Below, piece after piece: positions 33,016 through 42,336 of a DNA stretch of 64,000 nt. Made by a program: the position numbers and the translations under genes. The stretch covers positions 1-64,000 of the forward strand of contig JAZQDE010000013.1 in the NCBI GenBank assembly GCA_045546695.1, given 5' to 3'. The stretch's first letter is position 1. Each line of letters begins with the position of its first letter. The stretch comes from SIG424 sp045546695 (GTDB taxonomy: Bacteria > Bacillota > Clostridia > UBA1212 > UBA1255). The notes below the pieces were generated by a model that was given only the letters and a program-made list of their open reading frames with translations, did not search any database and was not told the DNA's origin.

Positions 33016-34568
33016 AGAATATTAAAACACGTTTACTTACATTTTTACTGACAGGAGTGTGTATTTTTATGATGACATCATGCAGCAGTTCCACAAACAG
33101 GGCAATTACACCCTCAGACCTGCCAACTGCCGCACCGACAGCAGTGCCGACAGCGCAGCCACCCGAAAAAAAAGATTTCTTCTCGTTGATTTACAAAGAA
33201 GGTTTATCCACCGCCGGCGACGACACGCTGAAATTACTCGACGAGTATGCCGCTGATATGAAATCATATATTATAAACACTCCCAGCAATTACAAGGGAG
33301 CCCAGAGCGGTACTAAATACTATTTTTCAGAAAATGGTCTGAGCTCGAACGACGGTCTCAGTCCCGAGACTCCCAAAAATTCCCTTTTTGACCTTGAACA
33401 TAACATACAGCTGAAGCCCGGCGACGTTGTTCTTTTTGAAAGAGGCAGCATGTTCCGTGGTACGATAACCGCGCGCACAGGCGTTACATATTCTGCCTAC
33501 GGCGAAGGCGCAAAGCCGATTATCTGCGGCTCTACCGAGGATTACGCAGCTGCCGTTTATTGGAAAGAAAGCGACTACGAAAACGTATATATCTGCACAA
33601 AAAAGATCAACAACGCAGGAAATATTGTTTTCAACAACACATGGACTCTTGGCGATTACGACCAGATACTCGGCAACCTCAGAGTGCTTAACCTTGATGG
33701 CTTCAAAGGCCCTCAGGACCTTGACAAGGATCTTGATTTTTACTGCGACCTTGAGACTGAGACGCTCTATTTATACAGCAGCGAAGGCAATCCCGGCGAA
33801 AGATTCGATTCTATCGAAATCTGTGAAAACAAGGATATTTTCGACGTCACAAACGTGAAAAACATCATTATAGACAACCTTCACCTAACGTTGGGCGGCG
33901 CTCATGGCATCGGTGCTGTAAACGCAAACAATCTGACTGTAAGAAACTGTATTTTCAACTGGATCGGCGGTTCAGTTCAATATGACACCACACGATATGG
34001 CAATGCCGTTGAATCATATGTTGAGAGCCACGATTTTTACGTTTACAATAACTGGATATATCAGATTTACGATACAGGCATCACGACACAGTTCAATGCC
34101 GGCAAAGAGACTATCCGCAGCGAGATGTATGATAATGAATATTATTACAATCTGATTGAATACTGTTTCTGGTCCTTCGAGTATTTTCACAGGCCGACAG
34201 AAACGTCAGAATGTGTCACCGATAATATTTACGTACATGACAATTTCTGCCGTATGGGCGGCGAAGGATGGGGTCGACCGTCTGCCGGTCACATGTGCTG
34301 TTTTGCCCCAAGCGGAGAGACTGTCGAAAACGTAAAGATTGAGCGCAATATTTTTGACAGAGGTCACGCATTTCTGGTATCAACGTATGACGCAGATGTG
34401 TCATTGATAGATTACAGCGAAAATATTTACGTGCAGACCGAGGGCGAACTAGTTGCCCGCATCTGCAATACAAACTATTATATGGATGAAAATGTGCTGG
34501 AAACTTTTACCAGTCTCGTTGGAGATGAGCGCGCATGTGTGATTTGCGTCTCAGATAATAAGGAGTGA
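33012..34568 (+). CDS. Right-handed parallel beta-helix lipoprotein (module 2, first)
   Basis: This 518-residue lipoprotein (lipobox MTSC) has a Pro/Ala/Thr linker (TAAPTAVPTAQPP) and the same architecture as the proteins at 27,915 and 35,669: YYFSENGLSSNDGLSPETPK, then GDVVLFERGSMFRG, then beta-helix coils, then GGEGWGRPSAGHMCCFAPSG. It starts with GTG overlapping the purN stop. The next gene encodes the paired phosphoesterase 6 bases later. Confidence 0.85.
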   Translation: MKNIKTRLLTFLLTGVCIFMMTSCSSSTNRAITPSDLPTAAPTAVPTAQPPEKKDFFSLIYKEGLSTAGDDTLKLLDEYAADMKSYIINTPSNYKGAQSGTKYYFSENGLSSNDGLSPETPKNSLFDLEHNIQLKPGDVVLFERGSMFRGTITARTGVTYSAYGEGAKPIICGSTEDYAAAVYWKESDYENVYICTKKINNAGNIVFNNTWTLGDYDQILGNLRVLNLDGFKGPQDLDKDLDFYCDLETETLYLYSSEGNPGERFDSIEICENKDIFDVTNVKNIIIDNLHLTLGGAHGIGAVNANNLTVRNCIFNWIGGSVQYDTTRYGNAVESYVESHDFYVYNNWIYQIYDTGITTQFNAGKETIRSEMYDNEYYYNLIEYCFWSFEYFHRPTETSECVTDNIYVHDNFCRMGGEGWGRPSAGHMCCFAPSGETVENVKIERNIFDRGHAFLVSTYDADVSLIDYSENIYVQTEGELVARICNTNYYMDENVLETFTSLVGDERACVICVSDNKE

Positions 34569-34574
34569 TTTCTA

Positions 34575-35669
34575 ATGAAAAAAACAAACACGCTTATTCT
34601 TCTACTTTTATGTTTTATGATGCTTTTCACAATGCTGACCGGTTGCAAAGAAGAAGAAGGCCCGTCAAAAGAAGATCTTCGCAAAGAGTTGTTTGCGCTG
34701 GAAAAAACTGACGTTGCAGGCTCGTCGGCAGACCCCGAAACGTGGGTTTATAAATTCACAGATTCAGGCATTACTATGCGCGAAGTCACAATCGACTCCG
34801 GCAAAGGAGGCGACCCCGTTTATATTTCACAACTGAGCGACCTTCATTTTAATTATTGCAACGACGATGATATTGTCAGCGGCAGCGAAGCACTTATCAG
34901 CACATATTTTAACAGAAAATGGCTCGCTGACGGTGCATCTGTGCCGATTGCGGAAAATTGCCTTAAACTGGCAGATGCAGCCGACCAGATTATGCTGACA
35001 GGCGACGTTCTTGACTACCTTTCACTTGGCGCTATGGAGCTGATGCAGAAGCATATCTGGGATAAATATCCTGACGCACTTGCGTGCCTCGGCAACCACG
35101 AGGCGACCAGAGTAGTCGAAGGTACCGTGCCGGACGAAACGACGCTCGAATCGCGTATGCAGATTCTGCAGGATTTCTGGCCTCATGATATTTATTACAC
35201 CTCTAAAGTAATCAAAGACAAGGTAATGGTAATCCAGCTCGAGAACGGAGCAAATTCCACTTTCTGGGAATGTCAGATAGAGCCCTTCAAGGCTGACCTT
35301 CAGGTTGCCCGTGAAAAGGGTTACACAGTCCTTCTCTTCTATCACATCCCTCTTACTACGTACAACCCCGCTGACGAGGCAGTAAAGCCTATCACCGGAG
35401 AAGATGTTACGTTCAACTTTTACAAAAAACACCACAGTCCGTTCGGTTACGAGCATGAAGATGCGGCGTCGCGCGAAATGTACGATATCATTGTTAATAA
35501 CGCCGACGTTATAAAGGGTGCTTTTTGCGGACACGCTCATTATGATATGAACACAAAAATCATTGCAAAGAATCCCGACGGCAGCCCTGCTGAGATTCCT
35601 CAATACGTCATGGCTGCGACAGGTTCATCATATAAGAAAGGACATATATTATGGATTACGGTAAAATAA
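34575..35669 (+). CDS. Calcineurin-like metallophosphoesterase lipoprotein (module 2)
   Basis: The 364-residue lipoprotein (lipobox LTGC) is a paralogue of the 26,822 protein with all metal-site motifs: SDLHFN, TGDVLD, LGNHE, FYHIP, GHAH. It lies between two beta-helix genes; its stop overlaps the ATG of the second by one base. The tight coupling suggests that phosphoesterase and beta-helix proteins work on the same surface polymer. The idea is inferred from linkage only. Confidence 0.88.
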   Translation: MKKTNTLILLLLCFMMLFTMLTGCKEEEGPSKEDLRKELFALEKTDVAGSSADPETWVYKFTDSGITMREVTIDSGKGGDPVYISQLSDLHFNYCNDDDIVSGSEALISTYFNRKWLADGASVPIAENCLKLADAADQIMLTGDVLDYLSLGAMELMQKHIWDKYPDALACLGNHEATRVVEGTVPDETTLESRMQILQDFWPHDIYYTSKVIKDKVMVIQLENGANSTFWECQIEPFKADLQVAREKGYTVLLFYHIPLTTYNPADEAVKPITGEDVTFNFYKKHHSPFGYEHEDAASREMYDIIVNNADVIKGAFCGHAHYDMNTKIIAKNPDGSPAEIPQYVMAATGSSYKKGHILWITVK

Positions 35670-37195
35670 TGAAAAACAAACTTTCACATTTTATATTATT
35701 TTTATTGACAACAATACTCATATTTACGATGACAGCATGTAATAACAGTACAGACCCACTTGCAACAAACAAGCCCACTGCATCACCGACACCGGTGCCC
35801 AGGCCAAAAAGAGATTTTTTCACAGAAATTTATAAAGAAGGCTTTATGGACTCAACAGAAGCGACGTTACAGCTTTTAGATGAATACGCCAACTATATGC
35901 GCGATAATGTAGTCGAGTCAACAAGTAATTATATTGTGAATGAAAATGCCACAGTTTACTACTTTTCCGAAAACGGCAGCAGTCTTAACGACGGACTCAG
36001 CCCCGAAACTCCAAAAAGCACACTTTACGACCTGAGGCATAACATAACCCTCAAAGAAGGCGACGTAGTTCTTTTTGAAAGAGGAAGCATATTCAGAGGC
36101 ACTATCGTTGCCCGCTCAGGTGTGACCTATTCTGCCTACGGAGAAGGTGCAAAACCTATAATTTGCGGTTCTACGCAGGATTACGGCTCTCCCGGATTAT
36201 GGAAAGAAAGCGAATACGAAAACGTTTATATATGCAACAAGAGAATTAATAATGCCGGAAATATCGTGTTTGATAATACGTGGATTCTGGGCGATTATGA
36301 ACAGACGTTAGGCAATTTGAGAGTTTTGGGGCTTGACGGCTTTACCGGCCCTCAGGATTTAGATAAAGATCTTGACTTTTATTGTGATATCGAAAATAAA
36401 ACACTCTATTTATACAGTAGTCAGGGTAATCCCGGGGAAAGATTTGAGACAATTGAAATCTGTGAGAAAGAAGATATTTTCGATCTCGTCAACGTTAAAA
36501 ATGTTATTATAGATAATTTACATATTACACTTGGCGGAGCTCACGGTGTAGGAGCAGCAAACGCAAACAATCTGACGGTACGAAATTGTATTTTCAATTG
36601 GATCGGCGGCTCTGTACAACACGGAACTACACGTTACGGTAATGCAGTAGAATCATATGTGTCCAGCCACAATTATTACGTTTACAACAACTGGATATAT
36701 CAGATTTACGATACAGGTATCACCTCACAGCTTAACGCCGGCAAAGACACGGTGCGCAGCGAAATGTACGACAATGAATATTATGACAATCTGATAGAGT
36801 ATTGTTTCTGGTCTTTTGAATATTTTCACAGGCCTACAGAAACGTCAGTATGTGTTACAAAAAACATTTACGTGCATGATAATTACTGCCGAATGGGCGG
36901 CGAAGGATGGGGTCGTCCGGGTGCAGGTCATATGTGCTGCTTTGCCCCAAGAGGAGAGACGATTGAAAACATACGAATCGAAAATAATATTTTCGACAGA
37001 GGTAATTGCTTCCTTGTATCGACTTATGAAGCTGATGCATCAGAACTTACGTATAATGAAAATATATACGTTCAATCAGAAGGCGAACTTATCGCGCGCA
37101 TACGTAGTACAAATTACCGTATGAATGCAGATTCCCTGGACGTTTTCAATAATCTTGTCGGAGATAAAAAGGCCTGCGTAATCTGTGTAAAATAG
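35669..37195 (+). CDS. Right-handed parallel beta-helix lipoprotein (module 2, second)
   Basis: The 508-residue lipoprotein (lipobox MTAC) has a short PTASPTPVPRPK linker and the conserved N-terminal and beta-helix parts described for 33,012. By eye it is more like that protein than the one at 27,915. ATG 35,669 overlaps the preceding TAA. A strong hairpin terminator follows. Confidence 0.85.
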   Translation: MKNKLSHFILFLLTTILIFTMTACNNSTDPLATNKPTASPTPVPRPKRDFFTEIYKEGFMDSTEATLQLLDEYANYMRDNVVESTSNYIVNENATVYYFSENGSSLNDGLSPETPKSTLYDLRHNITLKEGDVVLFERGSIFRGTIVARSGVTYSAYGEGAKPIICGSTQDYGSPGLWKESEYENVYICNKRINNAGNIVFDNTWILGDYEQTLGNLRVLGLDGFTGPQDLDKDLDFYCDIENKTLYLYSSQGNPGERFETIEICEKEDIFDLVNVKNVIIDNLHITLGGAHGVGAANANNLTVRNCIFNWIGGSVQHGTTRYGNAVESYVSSHNYYVYNNWIYQIYDTGITSQLNAGKDTVRSEMYDNEYYDNLIEYCFWSFEYFHRPTETSVCVTKNIYVHDNYCRMGGEGWGRPGAGHMCCFAPRGETIENIRIENNIFDRGNCFLVSTYEADASELTYNENIYVQSEGELIARIRSTNYRMNADSLDVFNNLVGDKKACVICVK

Positions 37196-37223
37196 TCGGA
37201 TAACAATTTAAATAATGTACTAT

Positions 37224-37266
37224 AAAAATGATTCAACTTCTTAATTTTTAAGTTGAATCATTTTTA
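37224..37266 (+). terminator. Terminator after the beta-helix module
   Basis: AAAAATGATTCAACTT and AAGTTGAATCATTTTT form a long stem with a 10-base loop and a T-run. Its right arm overlaps the -35 of the pgk promoter. Confidence 0.85.
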
Positions 37267-37281
37267 ATATTATAGTATACT
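37253..37281 (+). promoter_or_regulatory. pgk promoter
   Basis: TTGAAT (37,253-37,258), 17 bases and TATACT (37,276-37,281), ~35 bases before the start codon and overlapping the upstream terminator. Confidence 0.6.
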
Positions 37282-37316
37282 TCATGAGTTAAAGAATATA
37301 AAAAGGAGTGTTTTTC

Positions 37317-38510
37317 ATGGGTTACTACAATAAAAAATGTATTGAAGATATCGATGTAAAAGGCAAAAAAGTTATAGTACGTGTAGATTTTAACGTACCC
37401 TTTGATTCAGAAGGCAATATTTCTGATGACAAGAGAATTGTCGGCGCTCTGCCCACAATCAAATATTTAATAGAAAATGACGCAAAAGTTATTCTCGTTT
37501 CACACTTAGGTCGTCCTAAGGGAGAATTCAACATGAAATATTCAATGGCTCCCGCTTCAAAGAGACTCGGCGAGCTTCTTGGTATCAATGTAATCCAGGC
37601 TGCTGACGTTATCGGCGAAGATGCTAAGGCTAAGGCTGCTGCTCTTGAAAACGGTCAGGTTCTTATGCTTGAGAACGCTCGTTTCCACAAAGAGGAAGAA
37701 AAGAATGACGCTGCATTTGCAAAAGAGCTCGCAAGCATGGCTGAGATTTATGTAAACGACGCATTCGGCACAGCTCACAGAGCACACGCTACAACAGCAG
37801 GTCTTGCAGATTACCTTCCTGCAGTATCAGGCTACCTCATTCAGAAAGAGATCAGCGTAATGGGCAAAGCATTAGCTAACCCCGAAAGACCTTTCCTCGC
37901 TATCTTAGGCGGCGCTAAAGTATCTGACAAGATCGAAGTTATCAAGAACCTTCTTGATAAAGTTGACTACCTTATCATCGGCGGCGGTATGGCTTATACA
38001 TTCGTAAAGGCTCAGGGTCATGATGTTGGTACTTCTATCTGCGAGATGGACAAACTTGATCTTGCAAACGAACTTATCGAATCAGCAAAAGCTAAGGGCG
38101 TAAAGCTCCTCTTACCTGTTGACAACGTAGTATCTGACGGCTTCAGCAACGAAGCTAACAAGCAGACAGTTGCATCAGATTCTATCCCTGAAGGTTGGGG
38201 CGGCATGGATATCGGTCCTAAGACAATCGAGCTCTTCTCAGAAGCTATCGCAGCTTCCAAGACAATCGTATGGAACGGACCTATGGGCGTATTCGAATTC
38301 GCAAACTTCGCAGTTGGTACACGCGCAATCGCAAAGGCAGTAGCTGAGAGCGGCGCTATCTCAATCATCGGCGGCGGCGACAGTGCAGCAGCAGTTGAAC
38401 AGCTCGGTTTTGCTGACAGAATTACACACATTTCAACAGGCGGCGGTGCTTCTCTCGAATTCTTAGAGGGTAAGGTTCTTCCCGGCATTGCATGCTTACT
38501 TGACAAATAA
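37317..38510 (+). CDS. pgk: Phosphoglycerate kinase
   Basis: The 397-residue glycolytic enzyme makes ATP from 1,3-bisphosphoglycerate. It has the RVDFNVPF signature near the N-terminus, SHLGRPKG, the ILGGAKVSDKI hinge and the C-terminal IIGGGDSAAAV nucleotide loop. Codon use (many GCT, CTC, AAG) looks like a highly expressed gene. AAAGGAG stands 8 bases before ATG 37,317. tpiA follows 14 bases later. Confidence 0.97.
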   Translation: MGYYNKKCIEDIDVKGKKVIVRVDFNVPFDSEGNISDDKRIVGALPTIKYLIENDAKVILVSHLGRPKGEFNMKYSMAPASKRLGELLGINVIQAADVIGEDAKAKAAALENGQVLMLENARFHKEEEKNDAAFAKELASMAEIYVNDAFGTAHRAHATTAGLADYLPAVSGYLIQKEISVMGKALANPERPFLAILGGAKVSDKIEVIKNLLDKVDYLIIGGGMAYTFVKAQGHDVGTSICEMDKLDLANELIESAKAKGVKLLLPVDNVVSDGFSNEANKQTVASDSIPEGWGGMDIGPKTIELFSEAIAASKTIVWNGPMGVFEFANFAVGTRAIAKAVAESGAISIIGGGDSAAAVEQLGFADRITHISTGGGASLEFLEGKVLPGIACLLDK

Positions 38511-38524
38511 GGAGACTTTTCACC

Positions 38525-39277
38525 ATGAGAACAAAAATTATCGCAGGCAACTGGAAAATGAACAAGACACCTTCTGAGACAAAAGAGTTCATCACAGCTC
38601 TCAGACCAAGAGTTGCCAACACAACAAATACAGTAATTTGCGCAGTACCTTTCGTATGCATTCCCGCAGCTTTAGAAGCAGCAAACGGCAGCAACATTGA
38701 GATTGCAGCTGAGAACATGCACTTTGAAGACAAAGGCGCATACACAGGCGAAGTATCAGGCGCTATGCTCCAGGACCTCGGCGTTAAATACGTTATTATC
38801 GGTCACTCAGAAAGACGCGAATATTTTGCAGAGACAAACGAGACTGTAAATAAAAAAGCTCACCAGGCTTTCAAATACGGTATCACTCCTATCATCTGCG
38901 TTGGCGAATCTTTAGAGCAGAGAGATCAGGGCGTTACAGCTGAGCACATCCGCACACAGGTTAAGATCGCTCTTATCGGTCTCAGCGGCGAGCAGGTTGC
39001 TTCACTCGTTATCGCATACGAGCCTATCTGGGCTATCGGCACAGGCAGAACAGCTACTACTGAGCAGGCTCAGGAAGTTTGCAAGATCGTTCGCGACACA
39101 GTTTGCGAGCTCTACGGCGCAGACGTAGCTGACAAAGTACTCGTTCAGTACGGCGGCAGCGTATCAGCTTCCAACTCAAAGTCACTCTTCGACATGGCTG
39201 ACATTGATGGCGGCCTCGTTGGCGGTGCAAGTCTTAAGCTTGACGATTTCGAAGTAATCGCAAACTACACAAAGTAA
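38525..39277 (+). CDS. tpiA: Triosephosphate isomerase
   Basis: The 250-residue enzyme interconverts dihydroxyacetone phosphate and glyceraldehyde 3-phosphate. It has the GNWKMNK lysine motif, IGHSERRE (His), the catalytic glutamate in AYEPIWAIGTG, and the phosphate loop GGSVS...GGLVGGASL. It is in an operon with pgk. Confidence 0.97.
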   Translation: MRTKIIAGNWKMNKTPSETKEFITALRPRVANTTNTVICAVPFVCIPAALEAANGSNIEIAAENMHFEDKGAYTGEVSGAMLQDLGVKYVIIGHSERREYFAETNETVNKKAHQAFKYGITPIICVGESLEQRDQGVTAEHIRTQVKIALIGLSGEQVASLVIAYEPIWAIGTGRTATTEQAQEVCKIVRDTVCELYGADVADKVLVQYGGSVSASNSKSLFDMADIDGGLVGGASLKLDDFEVIANYTK

Positions 39278-39278
39278 T

Positions 39279-40220
39279 ATGATGTTTTATTCTATCAACG
39301 TAGATAATGAACAGAAAAAAGAAGGCAATAAGCGGCTCAAAAAAAGGCTTCTTATTGCCTTGCTTATTATAGTTGCTCTCGGCCTCCTCATTCTGTATGC
39401 CGAGAATTTTGGCATTTTCCCCGGCGGATATCTCAACAAGCCGGTGGTAAACTCGTATCTTGAGAAGAATTATCCCGAATACGAATTTGATATCAGCTAC
39501 AATAGCTACGACAGGGATCTCCCCGCGTACGTATATGACTGCTCCTACGTCGACGATGCCGGTGAAAAGCAAACGTTTAACATGTACGCAAAGCGCTATG
39601 GCATAACAGACGACGGATTTTTCGATAAATTTCTGAGAGATTTTGAAAAAGAGCTTCAGGTTGCCGACTATATTGAGGAGATTCTTGGTAAAAAATGGGA
39701 AGAGCAGAACTCTTCTATAAGTGCTGTCTGGGAATGTACGATTGAGATTCCAAAGAGCGATTCCGAGGCAGACCTCAAGACTCTTATGGAAAGATATTCC
39801 TCTACCGTCGATATCGTTGTAACACTTTATGGTGAAAAGACTACGTATGGCGATTACAAAAATATCGCAAATTCGACTCTGACGCCGGTACGCACAGCCG
39901 GCTTTACCACCAGACCTTCATCATTGCAGGTTCTTTACTACAGAGACAGTGAAAACATGCAATACGAGTCACGCATAAGCGGATATTTGTTTGATTTCTC
40001 CGACGCAGCCTTAAACGACACTGACGGCGTTCACCTTTACGTAGAAGTGCCGCGCGACGTCGCTACCGAAGTAAAGATTTACACAGTAATCCAGTATGTA
40101 ATGTTCGGCGCTATTATCCTCGCGATACTCGTGCCGGTATCATACAAAATATACAAAAAAGTATCTAAAAAATACAAAAAGAAAAAGAGAGAACAAGATG
40201 CACAAAATAGTGATATTTGA
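39279..40220 (+). CDS. Hypothetical protein with two membrane helices
   Basis: The 313-residue protein has an N-terminal membrane helix (RLLIALLIIVALGLLILY), an extracytoplasmic domain of ~220 residues, a second helix (VMFGAIILAILVPVSY) and a Lys-rich cytoplasmic tail. No family is recognised. It begins 2 bases after tpiA without a strong ribosome site and overlaps the next gene by 23 bases, so it is probably translated by coupling. Confidence 0.65.
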   Translation: MMFYSINVDNEQKKEGNKRLKKRLLIALLIIVALGLLILYAENFGIFPGGYLNKPVVNSYLEKNYPEYEFDISYNSYDRDLPAYVYDCSYVDDAGEKQTFNMYAKRYGITDDGFFDKFLRDFEKELQVADYIEEILGKKWEEQNSSISAVWECTIEIPKSDSEADLKTLMERYSSTVDIVVTLYGEKTTYGDYKNIANSTLTPVRTAGFTTRPSSLQVLYYRDSENMQYESRISGYLFDFSDAALNDTDGVHLYVEVPRDVATEVKIYTVIQYVMFGAIILAILVPVSYKIYKKVSKKYKKKKREQDAQNSDI

Positions 40221-41193
40221 CGGATACACGACTAACACAGGCGACCTATCATGGGAGCCTGTTTCATTGCTCGGAGATATAGAAATATACGACCGCACTG
40301 CCCCTTGCGATATCATAGCAAGAGCGCAGGGCGCCGATATTCTTCTTACAAACAAAACAGTGCTCACAGCCGATATTCTGAGCAAACTCCCCGACGTGCG
40401 CTATATAGGCCTCCTGTCTACAGGTGTAAACGTCGTTGATCTTGAATATTGCGACGAGCATGGTATTGCTGTCACAAACATCCCCGGTTATTCTACCGAC
40501 AGCGTTGCACAGACAACTTTTGCCATGATTTTAGAGCTCACAAGCCGCGTAGCTTTTCACGACAGGTACGTTAAAAATGGTGAGTGGACAAACTGCAAGG
40601 ACTTTACATTCAGAAAGTCCCCTATTATTGAGCTTGCAGGCAAGACGCTCGGCATCGTAGGCTACGGAAATATCGGTAAAAAAGTCGCAGCTGTCGCGCT
40701 TGCTTTTGGCATGAAAGTGCTTGTTTACGCGCGCCGTCCGCTCGATTTTACAGGTTCAGACAGCATCACTCAGGTTGACCTTGACACTCTGCTTGGTCTT
40801 TCCGACATCGTGAGCCTTCACATCCCTCTTACGGCCGAAACAAATCAATTTATCAATGCTTCTTCACTTTCAAAGATGAAAAAAGGCAGTTTTCTTATCA
40901 ACACTGCACGCGGAGGCCTTATAAACGAAGCTGACCTGGCAGCAGCTCTGAATAGCGGTCATCTGGCAGGTGCCGCGCTCGACGTGCTCTCGACCGAGCC
41001 ACCGGCGCACGACAATCCGATGCTTTCCTGTGAAAATTGTCTGATTACTCCCCATATCGCGTGGTCTTCAAAAGAAGCCCGCGGCCGCCTTATTGATATA
41101 CTTGCGAGTAATCTGAAGAGCTTCATCGATTGCCCGCCCGACAAAGTTTCATGTGAAACGATACAGAATCTGGTAAATTTAAAGCATATATAA
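40198..41193 (+). CDS. D-2-hydroxyacid dehydrogenase (hydroxypyruvate reductase-like)
   Basis: The 331-residue protein is NAD(P)-dependent, with the GIVGYGNIGKKVA dinucleotide loop, NTARGGLI, and the catalytic Arg/Glu/His set (ARGG, LSTEPP, TPHIAW). It resembles hydroxypyruvate/glycerate dehydrogenases of Clostridia. Its start lies inside the preceding gene. Confidence 0.88.
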   Translation: MHKIVIFDGYTTNTGDLSWEPVSLLGDIEIYDRTAPCDIIARAQGADILLTNKTVLTADILSKLPDVRYIGLLSTGVNVVDLEYCDEHGIAVTNIPGYSTDSVAQTTFAMILELTSRVAFHDRYVKNGEWTNCKDFTFRKSPIIELAGKTLGIVGYGNIGKKVAAVALAFGMKVLVYARRPLDFTGSDSITQVDLDTLLGLSDIVSLHIPLTAETNQFINASSLSKMKKGSFLINTARGGLINEADLAAALNSGHLAGAALDVLSTEPPAHDNPMLSCENCLITPHIAWSSKEARGRLIDILASNLKSFIDCPPDKVSCETIQNLVNLKHI

Positions 41194-41247
41194 AGGCTTT
41201 TTGACATACATTTTATTGGCAAATCACGCTGACATCAGGAGGAAAAA

Positions 41248-42324
41248 ATGAAATACGTTTTCACAGGCGGCGGCAGTGCCGGCCACGTTACACCAAATAT
41301 TGCAATTATTAACGAGCTTCGCAAAATGGATAAAGATTGTTCTTTTGACTATATAGGCTCTGAGGCCGGTATTGAGAAAGATATCATCGGCGCTATTGAT
41401 GATGTTAAGTACCATAGCATACGCACAGGTAAACTGCGCAGATATTTTTCATGGAAGAATTTTACAGACCCTTTCCGCGTTATTCTCGGATACAAGGATG
41501 CTAAAAGAATTCTTAAAGAGGTTAAGCCTGACGTTGTTTTTTCCAAGGGTGGATTTGTGTCCGTGCCTGTTGTTTATGCCGCTAAAAAACTTAAAATACG
41601 TGTCATCTCTCATGAATCTGATATGACACCCGGTCTTGCAAACAAGCTTTCCAAGAGATGTGCAAAGAAAATATGTGTAACTTTTCCTGAGACATTAAAG
41701 GATCTGCCCGAGGGTCTCGGCGTACTGACCGGCTCACCTTTGCGCGAAGAGCTTTTCACCGGAGATGCCGCCAAAGCACGCCAGATGCTGCATTTTGACA
41801 ACAAACCTGTTATCCTCGTTATGGGTGGCAGTCTTGGCTCCGTTGCCATAAACAAGGCAATCCGCCAGAATCTGGCATTTCTTACGGAGCATTATAACAT
41901 CGTCCATCTGTGCGGCAAAAACAACCTGGACGAGGAAGTAGCAAAACAGTCCAATAATGTATTTTTATCGTATAAGCAGTTTGAATTTATAACAGAAGAG
42001 CTCCCTGACGTGATGGCCCTGGCAGATTTTGTCATATCAAGAGCCGGTGCAAATGCCATTCATGAATTTTTAGCTTTACATAAGCCGATGATTCTGATTC
42101 CGCTGCCACTTTCTGCCAGCCGTGGCGACCAGATTCTCAACAGTAAATCTTTTGAGAAACGTAATTTTGCGAAGGTTCTTATGGAAGAAGATGTTACTCC
42201 CGAGAGCCTCAAGGCTGCGATCGATGATCTTGAAACACGCAAGGAAAGCATGATTGCCGCAATGTCTTCTGAAACGTCCGTTCTGGGAGCTGCAGAAAAA
42301 ATCGCGGCAATGCTGATGGAATAA
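41248..42324 (+). CDS. murG: UDP-N-acetylglucosamine transferase of peptidoglycan synthesis
   Basis: The 358-residue GT28 enzyme makes lipid II. It has the N-terminal GGGSAGHVTPN loop, KGGFVSVPV, the MGGSLGSVAIN motif and the C-terminal donor-site ISRAGANAIHEF and ASRGDQILN. AGGAGGAAA precedes ATG 41,248. It is not inside a division gene cluster here, which is unusual for murG but common for a second copy; I cannot tell if another exists. Confidence 0.93.
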   Translation: MKYVFTGGGSAGHVTPNIAIINELRKMDKDCSFDYIGSEAGIEKDIIGAIDDVKYHSIRTGKLRRYFSWKNFTDPFRVILGYKDAKRILKEVKPDVVFSKGGFVSVPVVYAAKKLKIRVISHESDMTPGLANKLSKRCAKKICVTFPETLKDLPEGLGVLTGSPLREELFTGDAAKARQMLHFDNKPVILVMGGSLGSVAINKAIRQNLAFLTEHYNIVHLCGKNNLDEEVAKQSNNVFLSYKQFEFITEELPDVMALADFVISRAGANAIHEFLALHKPMILIPLPLSASRGDQILNSKSFEKRNFAKVLMEEDVTPESLKAAIDDLETRKESMIAAMSSETSVLGAAEKIAAMLME

Positions 42325-42336
42325 TATTTAATTTAA

